49,008 nt of DNA from Bacillus rhizoplanae (GCF_917563915.1 NZ_CAKJTI010000028.1:1-49008); one strand, 5' to 3'; shown: positions 26,539 through 35,321, counted from the stretch's first letter. Made by a program: numbers and translations. The notes: generated from the sequence alone by a model not told the origin.

Positions 26539-26905
26539 TTGTTTCACTTGATTTCCACACTTTTTCCATTTAGCCATTTCTCTGATGCTTTTCTAGCTTT
26601 TCAATACCGATTGAGATGTTTTCTGACCGTATTGATTGATGACCTGATTTTTGATTTTTGCGGTCATGTACTTTGGATTAGGATACTGTTTGGTTCATAC
26701 GGACTCTACTACACCTTTACAGACGGAGTACAAAAAGCTTATTATATCCGAAGAACAGAGAAGTATAGGGATAGGTACCTTTAATGCTATAACGGATTTG
26801 ATGACATTGCCGGTAAATCCATTATAGCGAATATTTGGATCTACCGTTTCTTGCCTTCAACATGCTGTAATCGCTGTATTATTGATGATAGGCACGCGTA
26901 TTTAA
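26539..26905 (+). pseudogene. Decayed MFS transporter
   Basis: One frame reads SDAFLAF near the start, then RILFGSYGLYYTFTDGVQKA, the typical helix 9-10 region of an MFS exporter. After a frameshift near 26745 it continues EEQRSIGIGTFNAITDL, an in-frame TAG, then IFGSTV, ending GTRI at 26905. Internal deletion, frameshift and stop make it non-functional. It fills most of the gap between the kinase and the PAP2 gene. Confidence 0.75.
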
Positions 26906-26924
26906 GGAGGATTGTTTTAACGAA

Positions 26925-27530
26925 ATGAATTTAAAATTACTATTAACTCGCGCGTTTTTTATTAGTCTTTTGTGCGCTAGTGCATTTGGGCTCATTGCAC
27001 TACTTATAAGTGACCAAAAAATTGTTGGATTTGACAATACCATCATTTCTTTTATTCAAGGACTGGAATCTCCAATACTTACAAGTATCATGAAATTCTT
27101 TACTTTTATCGGGTCGGGATTACCCGTTGTTTTTCTTACGTTAGCTATAATCCTTTTCTTATATAAGGTTTTGCACCATCGAAGAGAATTGATTCTATTC
27201 GTGTGGGTTGTTATTGGATCGGCACTTCTAAATTGGATATTAAAGATGATATTTCATCGTGCCAGACCGACTATTCACCGCATTGTTGATGCGAATGGAT
27301 TCAGTTTCCCTAGTGGTCATTCGATGGCGGCATTTAGTTTGTACGGAATCGTCACTTTTTTGCTATGGCGGCATGTCAAAAGTTCATTTGGTCGTGTTAT
27401 TTTAATTTTAATTAGCGCAACAATGATTCTTGCTATTGGCGTAAGTCGTATATATTTAGGAGTTCATTATCCAAGTGATGTACTGGGAGGTTACCTAGCT
27501 AGCGGAACTTGGCTTGCCGCTTCAATCTGA
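26925..27530 (+). CDS. PAP2-family phosphatase (PgpB/YodM type), C-terminus cut by a TGA
   Basis: The 201 residues carry all three canonical PAP2 motifs: KMIFHRARP, PSGHSMAAF and SRIYLGVHYPSD. It is therefore likely an active lipid-phosphate phosphatase on C55-PP or phosphatidylglycerol phosphate. The ribosome site is aaggagg, unusually far (14 nt) from the ATG. The frame ends in TGA at 27528-27530, but the same frame continues cleanly for 17 more codons (AYQLYEERRYKAKQNEH) to TAA at 27584. A single TGG-to-TGA change would explain this. The catalytic region is intact, so the product may still work. Confidence 0.82.
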   Translation: MNLKLLLTRAFFISLLCASAFGLIALLISDQKIVGFDNTIISFIQGLESPILTSIMKFFTFIGSGLPVVFLTLAIILFLYKVLHHRRELILFVWVVIGSALLNWILKMIFHRARPTIHRIVDANGFSFPSGHSMAAFSLYGIVTFLLWRHVKSSFGRVILILISATMILAIGVSRIYLGVHYPSDVLGGYLASGTWLAASI

Positions 27531-27672
27531 GCTTATCAGTTATATGAAGAAAGACGTTATAAGGCAAAACAAAACGAACATTAAAGTCGTTAAAGATTTA
27601 CTCAAAACCTTTTTTGTTTTTCAGAATCCGTTAGTGCGGGATAGAACAATTAGATAATAAAAATCAATGTCT

Positions 27673-27692
27673 AATTTCATTTACCGTATTTT
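27673..27692 (+). promoter_or_regulatory. 20-nt motif shared with the speD upstream region
   Basis: The motif aatttcatttaccgtatttt lies 144 bp before the start of the 47-residue protein gene. The identical 20 nt occur at 31222-31241 before speD, and a 17-of-19-like version lies at 33548-33566 before the OxlT-like gene. Function is unknown; a common promoter element or regulator site is likely. Confidence 0.45.
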
Positions 27693-27816
27693 TACAATTA
27701 TTTAAAAACAAAATAAACGAGTAAACATATAATCAACTTCTTATCATTCAAATAGAGTAGAAAAGAGTAGTATAGGACATAATTACATTTGAAAAGATGT
27801 TAAGGAGATGATCCAA

Positions 27817-27960
27817 ATGGAAAAACAGCCTAATCATGATAAAAAACAAAACATTAAAAAGTTGGATATAGAACAAAATGCTATTTACAGTGATCCGAAA
27901 GATGCAAGTAATATGCAGCCAGTACCACAGCCGAAAGATTATGATGAAATAGAATATTAA
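27817..27960 (+). CDS. 47-residue hydrophilic small protein, unknown
   Basis: The peptide begins MEKQPNHDKKQNIKKLDIEQ and ends PQPKDYDEIEY. It is highly charged, proline-containing and has no membrane segment. It has a strong ribosome site (taaggaga) and a terminator 11 bp after its stop, so it is a real single-gene unit. The style resembles small hydrophilic proteins made during sporulation in bacilli, but I do not recognise the family. Confidence 0.65.
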   Translation: MEKQPNHDKKQNIKKLDIEQNAIYSDPKDASNMQPVPQPKDYDEIEY

Positions 27961-27970
27961 TTAATTAGAA

Positions 27971-28004
27971 AAAGAAACCGAAACGATATTGTTTCGGTTT
28001 CTTT
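27971..28004 (+). terminator. Terminator after the 47-residue protein gene
   Basis: A perfect 14-bp stem (27971-27984 with 27991-28004) with a T-rich right side. Confidence 0.9.
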
Positions 28005-28032
28005 TTGGATGACAGCTTTTCTGCTACTACTC

Positions 28033-28419
28033 CTAATTAGAAGGAGGAAGAGAAAGAAAGACTAATGAACCAATGAGTTCAACTGAAATGCTAAAATCAT
28101 CGTTAATTGTAATTTCAACACATGCAACTAATGGTAACGTAATGATGGTTACGTTACCATCAATTGAAACCCCTGGTGAACATGTGTCGTAGTCACTTAT
28201 AGAAAGCTCTATATCTGTCTCCGGAGCAATTAAAATTTCTAAGCATATATTCATGCATTGTTCGAATGAATAAGCTATTGTAGACCTCTCCTTTCCAAAT
28301 AACCCATAATTTCTATGTAGATAGACACATAAAGTAGCGTTTATAAGAACAAGAACGAATAGAAAAACGCAAGATATGTTGGCTATCTTTTTAATTGCAT
28401 CTTTGAAGGTAGTTCTCAT
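28033..28419 (-). CDS. Membrane-anchored unknown protein
   Basis: The 128 residues have one N-terminal membrane segment (about 12-34: IANISCVFLFVLVLINATLC), followed by an extracytoplasmic domain of about 90 residues rich in beta-type stretches (GNVTIITLPLVACVEITI). The family is not recognised. The ribosome site upstream of the ATG is weak, so the start is less certain. The 308 bp to the next gene hold no further ORF of note. Confidence 0.55.
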   Translation of the reverse strand: MRTTFKDAIKKIANISCVFLFVLVLINATLCVYLHRNYGLFGKERSTIAYSFEQCMNICLEILIAPETDIELSISDYDTCSPGVSIDGNVTIITLPLVACVEITINDDFSISVELIGSLVFLSLPPSN

Positions 28420-28727
28420 ACCATTCTATTTAAAGGTATATCCTCTTGATTGGACAGGTTATCTATTTATAAAAAATAATGTACGTAGTAAGGAAATGAT
28501 TGGGGAAATAATCTAGAGTAAAAAAGCACTATATAGGCTATCCCCCTTAAAATGAAGAATAACAACACTCCCCTCTGAATCGTTTACTGTCCGAAAGCTA
28601 CTTAGTTTATAAAGATGAGGACAGTAAAAAAATCATCTTGACATAGGTAATTTATTGGAGGTTTTATTATCTCTTATGTGGAATAAAATCTTATCCATAC
28701 ATTACTAATTTTTTAGGGGGAATTGTA
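28420..28727. other. Intergenic region upstream of the subtilase
   Basis: This AT-rich, 308-bp stretch shows no gene. It must hold the subtilase promoter. A short repeated ggacagt/actgtcc pair near 28585 and 28620 is a possible regulator site but is weak. Confidence 0.3.
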
Positions 28728-30212
28728 ATGAATTTTAAATTAGCCTCTGTAACACTAGCCACAGCTTTAACATTCAGCGCTCTCGCAGGAAACACTGTGT
28801 CAGCAAAAACAAAAGCTAGCGCTACTCAAACGGAAAAAAATTACTTGATTGCCTTTAAGAAAGATTTACCAAGCAATTATCAATCTATTATTTCGGATGC
28901 AGGTGGACAAGTTATCCGCGCCATTCCTGCCATCGGTGCTTTAGAAGTAAAATCGAGCAATGCTTCCTTTTTGGATAATTTGAAAGGGGTTTCTTCTATC
29001 CAAGCTGCGAATCAAGAAATTGTCCATACTTTAGATAAAGAAGAAATAAGTCCAGCAGCTGCAGATGGAAAGCCAGTAACCGATATTCCGCAGCCAGAAA
29101 ATATAGGAAGCTATTGGAAATATCAATGGGATATACAAAATGTAACAAATAATGGTGAATCCTATAAGATTAATGGAGGGACTGGAAAAGGAGCAACAGT
29201 CGGTGTAATCGACAGCGGGATCGACGCTAACCATCCTGATTTAATAAAAAACTATACCGGCGGTCAGAACTTTGTACCTGCTGGCGTGGACGAAACTGAA
29301 ACAGGTAATTCTGCTGATGTAAAGGATCGCGGGGGACACGGAACTCATGTAGCAGGCTCAATTGCAGCGAACGGTAAACTAAAAGGGGTTGGACCAGATC
29401 TTAAAATTCGTTCATATCGTGTTTTCCCTGAATCTGGAAGTGCACCAACAGCTTGGATTGTAGACGCTATTGTTGCTGCTGCAAATGATAGAGTAGACGT
29501 TATTAATATGTCTATCGGTGGATTTGATAGCTTGAAATACTATTATAATGGACAAAGATATAACGATATTGCCGATGTTCTTCTTTGGAAGCGGGCAATT
29601 GAATATGCTGTACAAAAAAATGTAACAGTCGTAGCTGCAGGTGGAAACGAGTCATTGAATATGAATGATAAGAAGATGGTAACAAATTACTTAAATGAAG
29701 AATACGGATCAGCTGACCTTATTTTTAAAGGTCCATCTGTTGAAACTCCTGGTCAACTTCCGGGTGTAATCACTGTATCTTCTTCTAATCAATGGTCAAC
29801 TGATAAAATTGCATTCTACTCTAACTATGGAAACAGCTTTATTGATGTAGCGGCACCAGGCGGTGATAACGGCCCTACATATGCTGAAACAGGAGATTTA
29901 TCACAGCGGGATTTCCATTATCGTGCATTAAGTACATGGCCAACATATTTAGAGCCATATTTTACTTCAAATCTGCATAACTATGCTCTACTTCACGGAA
30001 CATCAATGGCTTCGCCAAAAGTAGCAGGAATTGCAGGGGTTATTAAAGCAGCTCATCCAACATATTCTCCTGCGCAAGTAGCAAACTTAATCGAGCAAAC
30101 AGCAAAGGATTATGGTAAACCAGGACAAGATACTTTATTTGGAGCTGGTGAAGCAAATATTTATAACGCGTTATTAAATAAAAAAAATAATAAAGGAATT
30201 TGGGGATTTTAG
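28728..30212 (+). CDS. Secreted S8-family (subtilisin-like) serine protease
   Basis: The 494-residue precursor has a signal peptide at about 1-26 (SALAGNTVSA), an I9-type propeptide (about 37-102, NYLIAFKKDLPSNYQSII), then the S8 catalytic domain. The catalytic triad is visible: Asp162 (VGVIDSGID), His204 (GGHGTHVAG) and a Ser near 426 (GTSMASPKVAG), with the oxyanion Asn in AAGGNES. The enzyme is exported and likely degrades extracellular proteins. It is well placed to be one candidate for cutting a microcin leader, but 15 kb separate it from that cluster and nothing directly links them. The ribosome site is taggggga. Confidence 0.88.
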   Translation: MNFKLASVTLATALTFSALAGNTVSAKTKASATQTEKNYLIAFKKDLPSNYQSIISDAGGQVIRAIPAIGALEVKSSNASFLDNLKGVSSIQAANQEIVHTLDKEEISPAAADGKPVTDIPQPENIGSYWKYQWDIQNVTNNGESYKINGGTGKGATVGVIDSGIDANHPDLIKNYTGGQNFVPAGVDETETGNSADVKDRGGHGTHVAGSIAANGKLKGVGPDLKIRSYRVFPESGSAPTAWIVDAIVAAANDRVDVINMSIGGFDSLKYYYNGQRYNDIADVLLWKRAIEYAVQKNVTVVAAGGNESLNMNDKKMVTNYLNEEYGSADLIFKGPSVETPGQLPGVITVSSSNQWSTDKIAFYSNYGNSFIDVAAPGGDNGPTYAETGDLSQRDFHYRALSTWPTYLEPYFTSNLHNYALLHGTSMASPKVAGIAGVIKAAHPTYSPAQVANLIEQTAKDYGKPGQDTLFGAGEANIYNALLNKKNNKGIWGF

Positions 30213-30223
30213 GATATTGATAC

Positions 30224-30264
30224 AAGTCCGATATAACCTTAATACGGTTAAAATCGGACTTTTT
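30224..30264 (+). terminator. Terminator after the subtilase
   Basis: The stem aagtccgat/atcggactt is followed by TTTTTT, with a smaller inner stem aacc/ggtt. Confidence 0.85.
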
Positions 30265-30318
30265 TACATGAAAACAACCTTATTAATATGGTTTAATTAG
30301 CAAATTTTAAATAAAACC

Positions 30319-30651
30319 TTATAAATTTGTATATCTCATCCATCCACTCTCAGATCGTTCCGCTTTATACTTACCATAAGACAAAAGCTTCATCGCTGAA
30401 CGACTAGCAGCATGGAAAACTAAGCTCAGTTTCCACTCCTCATCCATTTCATCAGGATAGGCTGTGGATTCGTAAACATAATAAGCCGCCATAATGCAAG
30501 GGATTACTTGTTCTAGCTCAAATTCATAAGTAGTTGCATCATCGACAACCAAATCAATGACACGTCTTTTTTCAGGTTGAATTTCTTTTTGAAGCAACTT
30601 CTTTACCGTTCCTGGTACTGATTCTAATATCTTATCCTTCATGTTAGTCAT
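30319..30651 (-). CDS. Unknown cytosolic protein, coupled to the small gene upstream
   Basis: This 110-residue soluble protein begins MTNMKDKILESVPGTVKKLL, with an acidic middle (VIDLVVDDATTYEFELEQV) and a Trp-rich region (EEWKLSLVFHAASRSAMKLL). No family recognised. Its ATG overlaps the stop of the 50-residue gene (ATGA), and it has no ribosome site of its own, so translation depends on that gene. Confidence 0.65.
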   Translation of the reverse strand: MTNMKDKILESVPGTVKKLLQKEIQPEKRRVIDLVVDDATTYEFELEQVIPCIMAAYYVYESTAYPDEMDEEWKLSLVFHAASRSAMKLLSYGKYKAERSESGWMRYTNL

Positions 30652-30800
30652 TTCTTTGGTCTTTCAGCACGAAGAATAGCATCATTCGTTGGTGTGTTAG
30701 GTACATAATTCCCATGGCTGTCGATGCTGTGCGCTTCTTTATCGTATTGTCCATTGGCATTACGCTTCTTTGTTGTGAACGGATCTTGATTGTGTCCCAT
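30648..30800 (-). CDS. 50-residue small hydrophilic protein
   Basis: The peptide MGHNQDPFTTKKRNANGQYD... ends ILRAERPKK. It has a consensus ribosome site (ggaggtgac) 4 nt before the ATG and overlaps the next gene by 4 nt. The composition (Asn, Gln, Lys, His; no hydrophobic core) suggests a disordered protein, as in small spore proteins. The family is not recognised. Confidence 0.65.
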   Translation of the reverse strand: MGHNQDPFTTKKRNANGQYDKEAHSIDSHGNYVPNTPTNDAILRAERPKK

Positions 30801-30919
30801 AATTGTCACCTCCAATAAGAATAGTATGTACTAACAAGTATGTATTTTGCCTAAAAGAAAGTTCACAAAAAGTGGAAACAAGGGTTGTACATCTCATCAA
30901 ATCATAGTGTATTTACCTA

Positions 30920-30957
30920 GAAAGGAACAATTTAATCTGTATCAAATTGTTCCTTTC
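30920..30957. promoter_or_regulatory. 14-bp perfect inverted repeat between divergent small genes
   Basis: Arms 30920-30933 and 30944-30957 (gaaaggaacaattt and complement) enclose a 10-nt loop. It lies 120 bp before one start and 41 bp before the other, and has no T-tail. Either an operator or a 5' UTR hairpin of the plus-strand gene. Confidence 0.45.
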
Positions 30958-30997
30958 GTACAAAATAGGTACAAACTTAAAAAAAGGAGGATAATTT

Positions 30998-31123
30998 ATG
31001 ACGAACCGAAATGATAATCGAGAACGTAAAAACAAATATCCTAACAATTTAAAAAATGATACTGAATTCTCCAAAGATGTAAATATTAGAAGCGAAGTAA
31101 CGAAAAAAGATTTAAATAAGTAA
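30998..31123 (+). CDS. 41-residue basic small protein, unknown
   Basis: The ORF MTNRNDNRERKNKYPNNLKN... ends KKDLNK and is very rich in Asn, Lys and Arg. It has a perfect ribosome site (aaaggagg) 7 nt before the ATG and a terminator 22 bp after the stop. Divergent from the 50-residue gene. A small spore or DNA-associated protein is possible; no family recognised. Confidence 0.6.
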   Translation: MTNRNDNRERKNKYPNNLKNDTEFSKDVNIRSEVTKKDLNK

Positions 31124-31145
31124 TGGTTTGAACTATTAGATATAT

Positions 31146-31181
31146 AAAAAGCTTGGATTCAATCAGATCCAAGCTTTTTCA
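31146..31181 (+). terminator. Terminator after the 41-residue protein gene
   Basis: A perfect 13-bp stem (31146-31158 with 31167-31179) ends in TTTTTC. Confidence 0.9.
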
Positions 31182-31221
31182 TATAACAAAAATTCAGTCA
31201 TACTTCTTATAAAATAGAATG

Positions 31222-31241
31222 AATTTCATTTACCGTATTTT
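31222..31241 (+). promoter_or_regulatory. 20-nt motif upstream of speD, identical to 27673-27692
   Basis: The same aatttcatttaccgtatttt lies 130 bp before the speD start. The surrounding DNA differs from the other copy, so this is a conserved site rather than a duplicated segment. Confidence 0.45.
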
Positions 31242-31351
31242 GGTAAAAAATAAAAACAATTAAATACATAAAGAAAAAGAATACACAAACCATATTTCAT
31301 GAAGGATGTGTAAATCATTATTGAATATAAAAGAAAGAGGGGAGTTTCACC

Positions 31352-32188
31352 ATGAAACTAACACCAGAGCAGCGTGTTCAATTGCATGGATTTAATAATC
31401 TTACTAAATCATTAAGTTTTAATATGTATGATATTTGCTATACAAAAACGAGAGAAGAACGAGAAGCCTATATAGAATACATAGATGAACAATATAACGC
31501 AGAAAGATTAACAAAGATTTTAAAAAACGTATCTGACATTATAGGTGCACACGTATTAAATGTAGCCAAACAAGACTACGTTCCACAAGGAGCAAGTGTA
31601 ACAATTCTGGTTTCAGAAGGCCCAATTGTAGAAGTTCCAACTGAATCATTTAACGAATCACCCGGACCTCTTCCTGGATCGGTCGTCATGCAGTTAGATA
31701 AGAGCCACATCACGGTTCATACATATCCTGAATATCATCCCAATGAGGGGATTAGTACGTTTAGAGCCGATATCGATGTGTCTACATGCGGAGAAATTTC
31801 ACCACTTAAAGCATTAAATTATCTTATTCACTCATTTGATACGGATATTATGACAATTGATTACCGAGTGCGGGGATTCACAAGAGATATAACAGGTAAT
31901 AAATTATTTATTGACCACGAAATAAGCTCAATCCAAAATTACATTCCAGAGAATGTAAAAAATTTGTATGACATGATTGATGTTAACGTATATCAAGAGC
32001 ATATTTTTCATACGAAATGCAAACTAAAAGAATTTGACCTAAACAACTATTTGTTTGGATATACACAGGAAACATTATCTATAAACGAACAAGAGGAAAT
32101 TACAAAGAAATTAAAAGTGGAAATGGATGAAATATTTTATGGGAAAAATATGAATCATGGTTCAATTGAAGAGAGTTCAAATGAATAA
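31352..32188 (+). CDS. speD: S-adenosylmethionine decarboxylase proenzyme (E. coli SpeD type)
   Basis: The enzyme makes decarboxylated AdoMet for spermidine synthesis. The 278-residue proenzyme carries the self-processing site: chain cleavage before Ser118 in [13 protein letters not shown] makes the pyruvoyl cofactor. Further strong matches are [40 protein letters not shown] and [13 protein letters not shown]. It is the long, enterobacterial-like class, not the 126-residue SpeH-type of Bacillus. A spermidine synthase is not adjacent. Confidence 0.95.
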   Translation: MKLTPEQRVQLHGFNNLTKSLSFNMYDICYTKTREEREAYIEYIDEQYNAERLTKILKNVSDIIGAHVLNVAKQDYVPQGASVTILVSEGPIVEVPTESFNESPGPLPGSVVMQLDKSHITVHTYPEYHPNEGISTFRADIDVSTCGEISPLKALNYLIHSFDTDIMTIDYRVRGFTRDITGNKLFIDHEISSIQNYIPENVKNLYDMIDVNVYQEHIFHTKCKLKEFDLNNYLFGYTQETLSINEQEEITKKLKVEMDEIFYGKNMNHGSIEESSNE

Positions 32189-32210
32189 AACATCCAAAGT
32201 ATCAGTTAAA

Positions 32211-32236
32211 AAGCAGGAAAACAATCTCCTGCTTGT
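32211..32236 (+). terminator. Terminator after speD
   Basis: An 8-bp stem (aagcagga, 32211-32218, with tcctgctt, 32227-32234) leads into a T-rich stretch. Confidence 0.7.
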
Positions 32237-32360
32237 TTGCTTTTAGTTGTGAAAAAAGCATTCTTTTTTTGGTCAGAACTTGAAGTACGAAAGAAAGGTG
32301 TTTTTCATTTTTTGTCGAATTTGAAATTCGGTATAGATCCAATAAAGAAAGGGATAAAAA

Positions 32361-33365
32361 ATGAAAAAATACGAGCGGTTAATTTCATGGGTAGAACATA
32401 TAAAAGAACGAAACCATAGCTCCGCAGCAGCACTTTTTATTATGAAAGACAATAAAGTTGTAATGGAGCATTATAGCGGAACTCATTCTAATATAAAAAA
32501 TAGCCCTCCTATTACACCGACTTCACAGTTTAATGTTGCTTCTGCAAGAAAGAGTTATTTAGGACTTGCGATTGCCTATGCAATTTATGAGAGAAAAATT
32601 AGGAGTCTAGATGATTATGCTATAGATTACTTCGAAGAATATGATAAAACTTTACTCGGTAAGACAACTTTAAGACATTTAGTAACACATTCTCACGGTT
32701 TACATATGAGTGACAACGGAATTATTTATCGAGAGTTTGAACCAGGAGAAAAATGGGCTTATAGAGGCGTTAACATCGAAATGCTGACACATCTAATCTG
32801 CAAATTATACAATAAAAGTTTTCCAAAATTGCTGAGAGAACGAGTCTTTATACCTGCAGATTTTAAGGAAACAGCCTGGCAAACAACAGATCATGAAAAT
32901 TTAGTAAAAGTAGTCATAAATCCAAATGAAGAAGCTGTATGAAAAATAGGAGTATCGGATGACGGAACAGAAACGAATCTATTTGTCTCCGCTAGAGAAT
33001 TTGCTTATTGGGGAAACCTTCACTTAAATAAAGGATATATGAATGGAAAACAAATCGTACCGAAAGAAGTCATTGAATTATCAATACAACTTCAAAGTCC
33101 TGATTATAAAAATAAAGATTTACCGCAGAACGGATTATTTTGGTATGTTCAACATACACCAGCATTACAAAGTGAAATAGGTGAAAGAGTTCCAAAAGGA
33201 TCTTATCAAATATTAGGTGTGACAGGACCAACAATTTTAGTTATTCCTGAATATAATGTCGTTGTCGCCAAAATGTATAACAAAAGATATAACTATGGAG
33301 GAAGCAACTATCTTCAATATTTAAGAGACTTTAGCAATTTAGTGGCCGATATATTTGCTCACTAA
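32361..33365 (+). pseudogene. Beta-lactamase-family (class C-like) serine hydrolase, interrupted by one TGA
   Basis: The frame runs from 32361 to TGA at 32940-32942, then continues without any shift to TAA at 33363-33365, giving 334 codons. Motifs of the serine beta-lactamase/DD-peptidase-like fold are visible: the SxxK nucleophile in NVASARKSYLG, LRHLVTHSHGL and YRGVNIEML (the YxN region). The part after the stop (IGVSDDGTETNLFVSAREFA) is the normal continuation. A single TGG-to-TGA change is the simplest cause. The start follows agaaaggg. If a short product is made, it lacks the C-terminal active-site motif. Confidence 0.85.
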
Positions 33366-33449
33366 ACCCTTTGTTCATACAAATTGTTACGATAAGTAAA
33401 AAGTATCCTTAACACGGCTTTACTGCAATAAAATCGTATATATCTAATC

Positions 33450-33486
33450 AGCAAAAAGACACTTACCAATTAAGTGTCTTTTTGCT
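33450..33486. terminator. Terminator, perfect 16-bp stem
   Basis: Arms 33450-33465 and 33471-33486 enclose a 5-nt loop, with A- and T-runs in the stem suited to both directions. Confidence 0.9.
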
Positions 33487-33547
33487 GCTAAAGAACAATA
33501 CAGCCATTTTTATATGAAAGGTATTACTCCGTATTAATTTTTATTTT

Positions 33548-33566
33548 AATTTCAATAACCGTATCT
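33548..33566 (+). promoter_or_regulatory. Third, diverged copy of the aatttca--accgtat element
   Basis: The sequence aatttcaataaccgtatct differs from the two exact copies (27673, 31222) at two or three positions. It lies 100 bp upstream of the OFA-type gene. Confidence 0.35.
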
Positions 33567-33647
33567 CGCGCAGCATTGTGGTTATAATAAACATCGTTAG
33601 ACAATTATTGAAAAGAATTAAAGTAAGAAAAGAGAGGAAAGGATGGT

Positions 33648-34850
33648 ATGAAACATTCATCTGTTAATCCATGGCTTGTTGTCTTTGGTACAATCATTGT
33701 ACAAATAGGCCTTGGAACGATTTATACATGGAGCTTATTCAATCAGCCTTTAGTGAATAAATTTGGTTGGAATCTTAATGCCGTTGCTATAACCTTCTCA
33801 ATCACTAGCTTTTCTTTATCGTTTTCAACTTTGTTTGCGAGTAAATTACAAGAGAAATGGGGAATTCGCAAACTCATGATTATAGCCGGATTAGCTCTAG
33901 GAATTGGCTTGATGCTTAGCTCACAGGTTTCCTCATTACCAATGCTTTATGTGCTAGCAGGTGTTGTTGTAGGTTACGCAGATGGTACAGCCTATATCAC
34001 TTCACTATCCAATTTAATAAAGTGGTTTCCAGAGCGTAAAGGTTTAATTGCTGGTATTTCTGTCTCTTCATACGGTACGGGCAGCTTAATTTTTAAATAC
34101 ATTAATGGAAAGCTAATTGATTCAGTTGGCGTATCACAAGCGTTTTTCTATTGGGGCTTAATTGTTGCAATTTTGGTGGTTATAGGTGCATGTCTTATAC
34201 ATAAAGCCCCTGAACAGGATACAGTTCATGAAACAGTGAGTCATGATTACACAACAAGAGAAATGCTACGTACAAAAGAAGTTTATCTGCTATTTATCAT
34301 GCTATTTACATCGTGTATGAGTGGCTTATATTTAATTGGCATGGTAAAGGATATTGGTGTTCAACTCGTAGGGCTTAGCGTGGCAACAGCAGCTAATGCT
34401 GTCGCTATGGTCGCTATCTTTAATACGATTGGTCGAATCATTCTGGGGCCGTTATCAGATAAAATCGGCCGTTTGAAAATTGTTTCAGCAACTTTTGTCA
34501 TTATAGGTATGTCTGTTTTTGTTCTCAGTTTTGTGAACTTAAATTATGGTATCTATTTCGCCTGTGTAGCAAGCGTTGCTTTTTGCTTCGGTGGAAATAT
34601 CACTATTTTTCCAGCCATTGTTGGTGATTTCTTTGGTCTAAAAAATCATAGTAAAAACTACGGTATCGTGTATCAAGGTTTTGGTTTCGGAGCACTCGCA
34701 GGTTCCTTTATTGGTGTAATTCTAGGTGGATTTAAACCAACTTTTCTTGTAATTGGCGCATTGTGTATTGTGTCATTTATCATCTCTATTTTGATTCGGC
34801 CACCTAATCAGCAAAAGGAAAAGCAAAAGACTTATCACGAAGCATCGTGA
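33648..34850 (+). CDS. MFS transporter, oxalate/formate antiporter (OFA/YhjX-like) family
   Basis: This 400-residue, 12-helix protein has family features IIVQIGLGTIYTWSLFNQPL in helix 1, WFPERKGLIAGISVSSYGTG in helix 4-5 and GRIILGPLSDKIGRLK, the second-half motif A. OFA transporters exchange or import small organic acids such as oxalate, formate, pyruvate or lactate. The substrate here is unknown. The ribosome site is agaggaaagg. An upstream motif at 33548-33566 resembles the speD upstream element. Confidence 0.88.
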   Translation: MKHSSVNPWLVVFGTIIVQIGLGTIYTWSLFNQPLVNKFGWNLNAVAITFSITSFSLSFSTLFASKLQEKWGIRKLMIIAGLALGIGLMLSSQVSSLPMLYVLAGVVVGYADGTAYITSLSNLIKWFPERKGLIAGISVSSYGTGSLIFKYINGKLIDSVGVSQAFFYWGLIVAILVVIGACLIHKAPEQDTVHETVSHDYTTREMLRTKEVYLLFIMLFTSCMSGLYLIGMVKDIGVQLVGLSVATAANAVAMVAIFNTIGRIILGPLSDKIGRLKIVSATFVIIGMSVFVLSFVNLNYGIYFACVASVAFCFGGNITIFPAIVGDFFGLKNHSKNYGIVYQGFGFGALAGSFIGVILGGFKPTFLVIGALCIVSFIISILIRPPNQQKEKQKTYHEAS

Positions 34851-34910
34851 GCATGCTTCATTTTTATTACATTCTAAAAAAGAGACTCATTTAAGGTTTA
34901 AAGACAAAAA

Positions 34911-34950
34911 AAGAGGGATTTACTTTTCATTAGAAAAGCAAATCCCTCTT
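34911..34950. terminator. Terminator after the OFA-type transporter
   Basis: An 11-bp perfect outer stem (34911-34921 with 34940-34950) has partly paired inner bases. Confidence 0.85.
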
Positions 34951-35013
34951 CTTCATTCATACTTTTAAATACATACGATTTTTAAATTAGATTAATGTGA
35001 ATTTACATACTCT

Positions 35014-35190
35014 CTAGATCTTAATACTTTCCCTTTTTTCTACATAAAAATCTAAGCTAGGACCTGATCCGCGTTGAAGTACGCAAAGGACATATTTTTC
35101 AAAATTTGCATCAGCTAATTCATTGATAATGGCATCTATATTATCTCCAATAGGTGTATTTTCTTGTTGTTTAGAGTGTCTTTAATTCAT
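35014..35190 (-). pseudogene. Small gene relic on the minus strand
   Basis: One frame reads NTPIGDNIDAIINELADANF then EKYVLCVLQRGSGPSLDFYV, ending KRESIKI at the stop (35014-35016). The 5' end meets TAA right after an ATG, so it is not translatable as is. The style resembles small cytosolic immunity-type proteins, which is only an impression. Together with the next relic it fills the 552-bp gap 34851-35402. Confidence 0.45.
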
Positions 35191-35249
35191 TTTTATGAAG
35201 TATTCATTAGGCGTATCCAGCGATTATGGATTTAGTAAACAAATAGATT

Positions 35250-35321
35250 AAAATTGGTTTTGGAGATGCAGTTACACGCGAACAATTGTCACAGTTCTTA
35301 TATAATTCTATGAAATTATAA
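35250..35321 (+). pseudogene. C-terminal scrap of an SLH-type protein
   Basis: The frame reads IGFGDAVTREQLSQFLYNSMKL then stop. It matches the end of an S-layer homology repeat (VTRxQxAxFLYxxM), which binds secondary cell-wall polymer. Nothing of the rest of the gene is present. Confidence 0.5.

Noticed and set aside
26539-26784. 81-codon ORF as a small membrane protein gene
   Set aside because: It is part of an MFS transporter relic with deletion, frameshift and stop.
32237-32419. 60-codon ORF overlapping the beta-lactamase-family start
   Set aside because: No ribosome site and no recognisable features; it overlaps the true start in another frame.
27528-33000. Genetic recoding of TGA as tryptophan or selenocysteine
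   Set aside because: Ordinary genes here use TGA as a terminator with proper downstream signals, and no SECIS-like element was seen; independent nonsense mutations are simpler.
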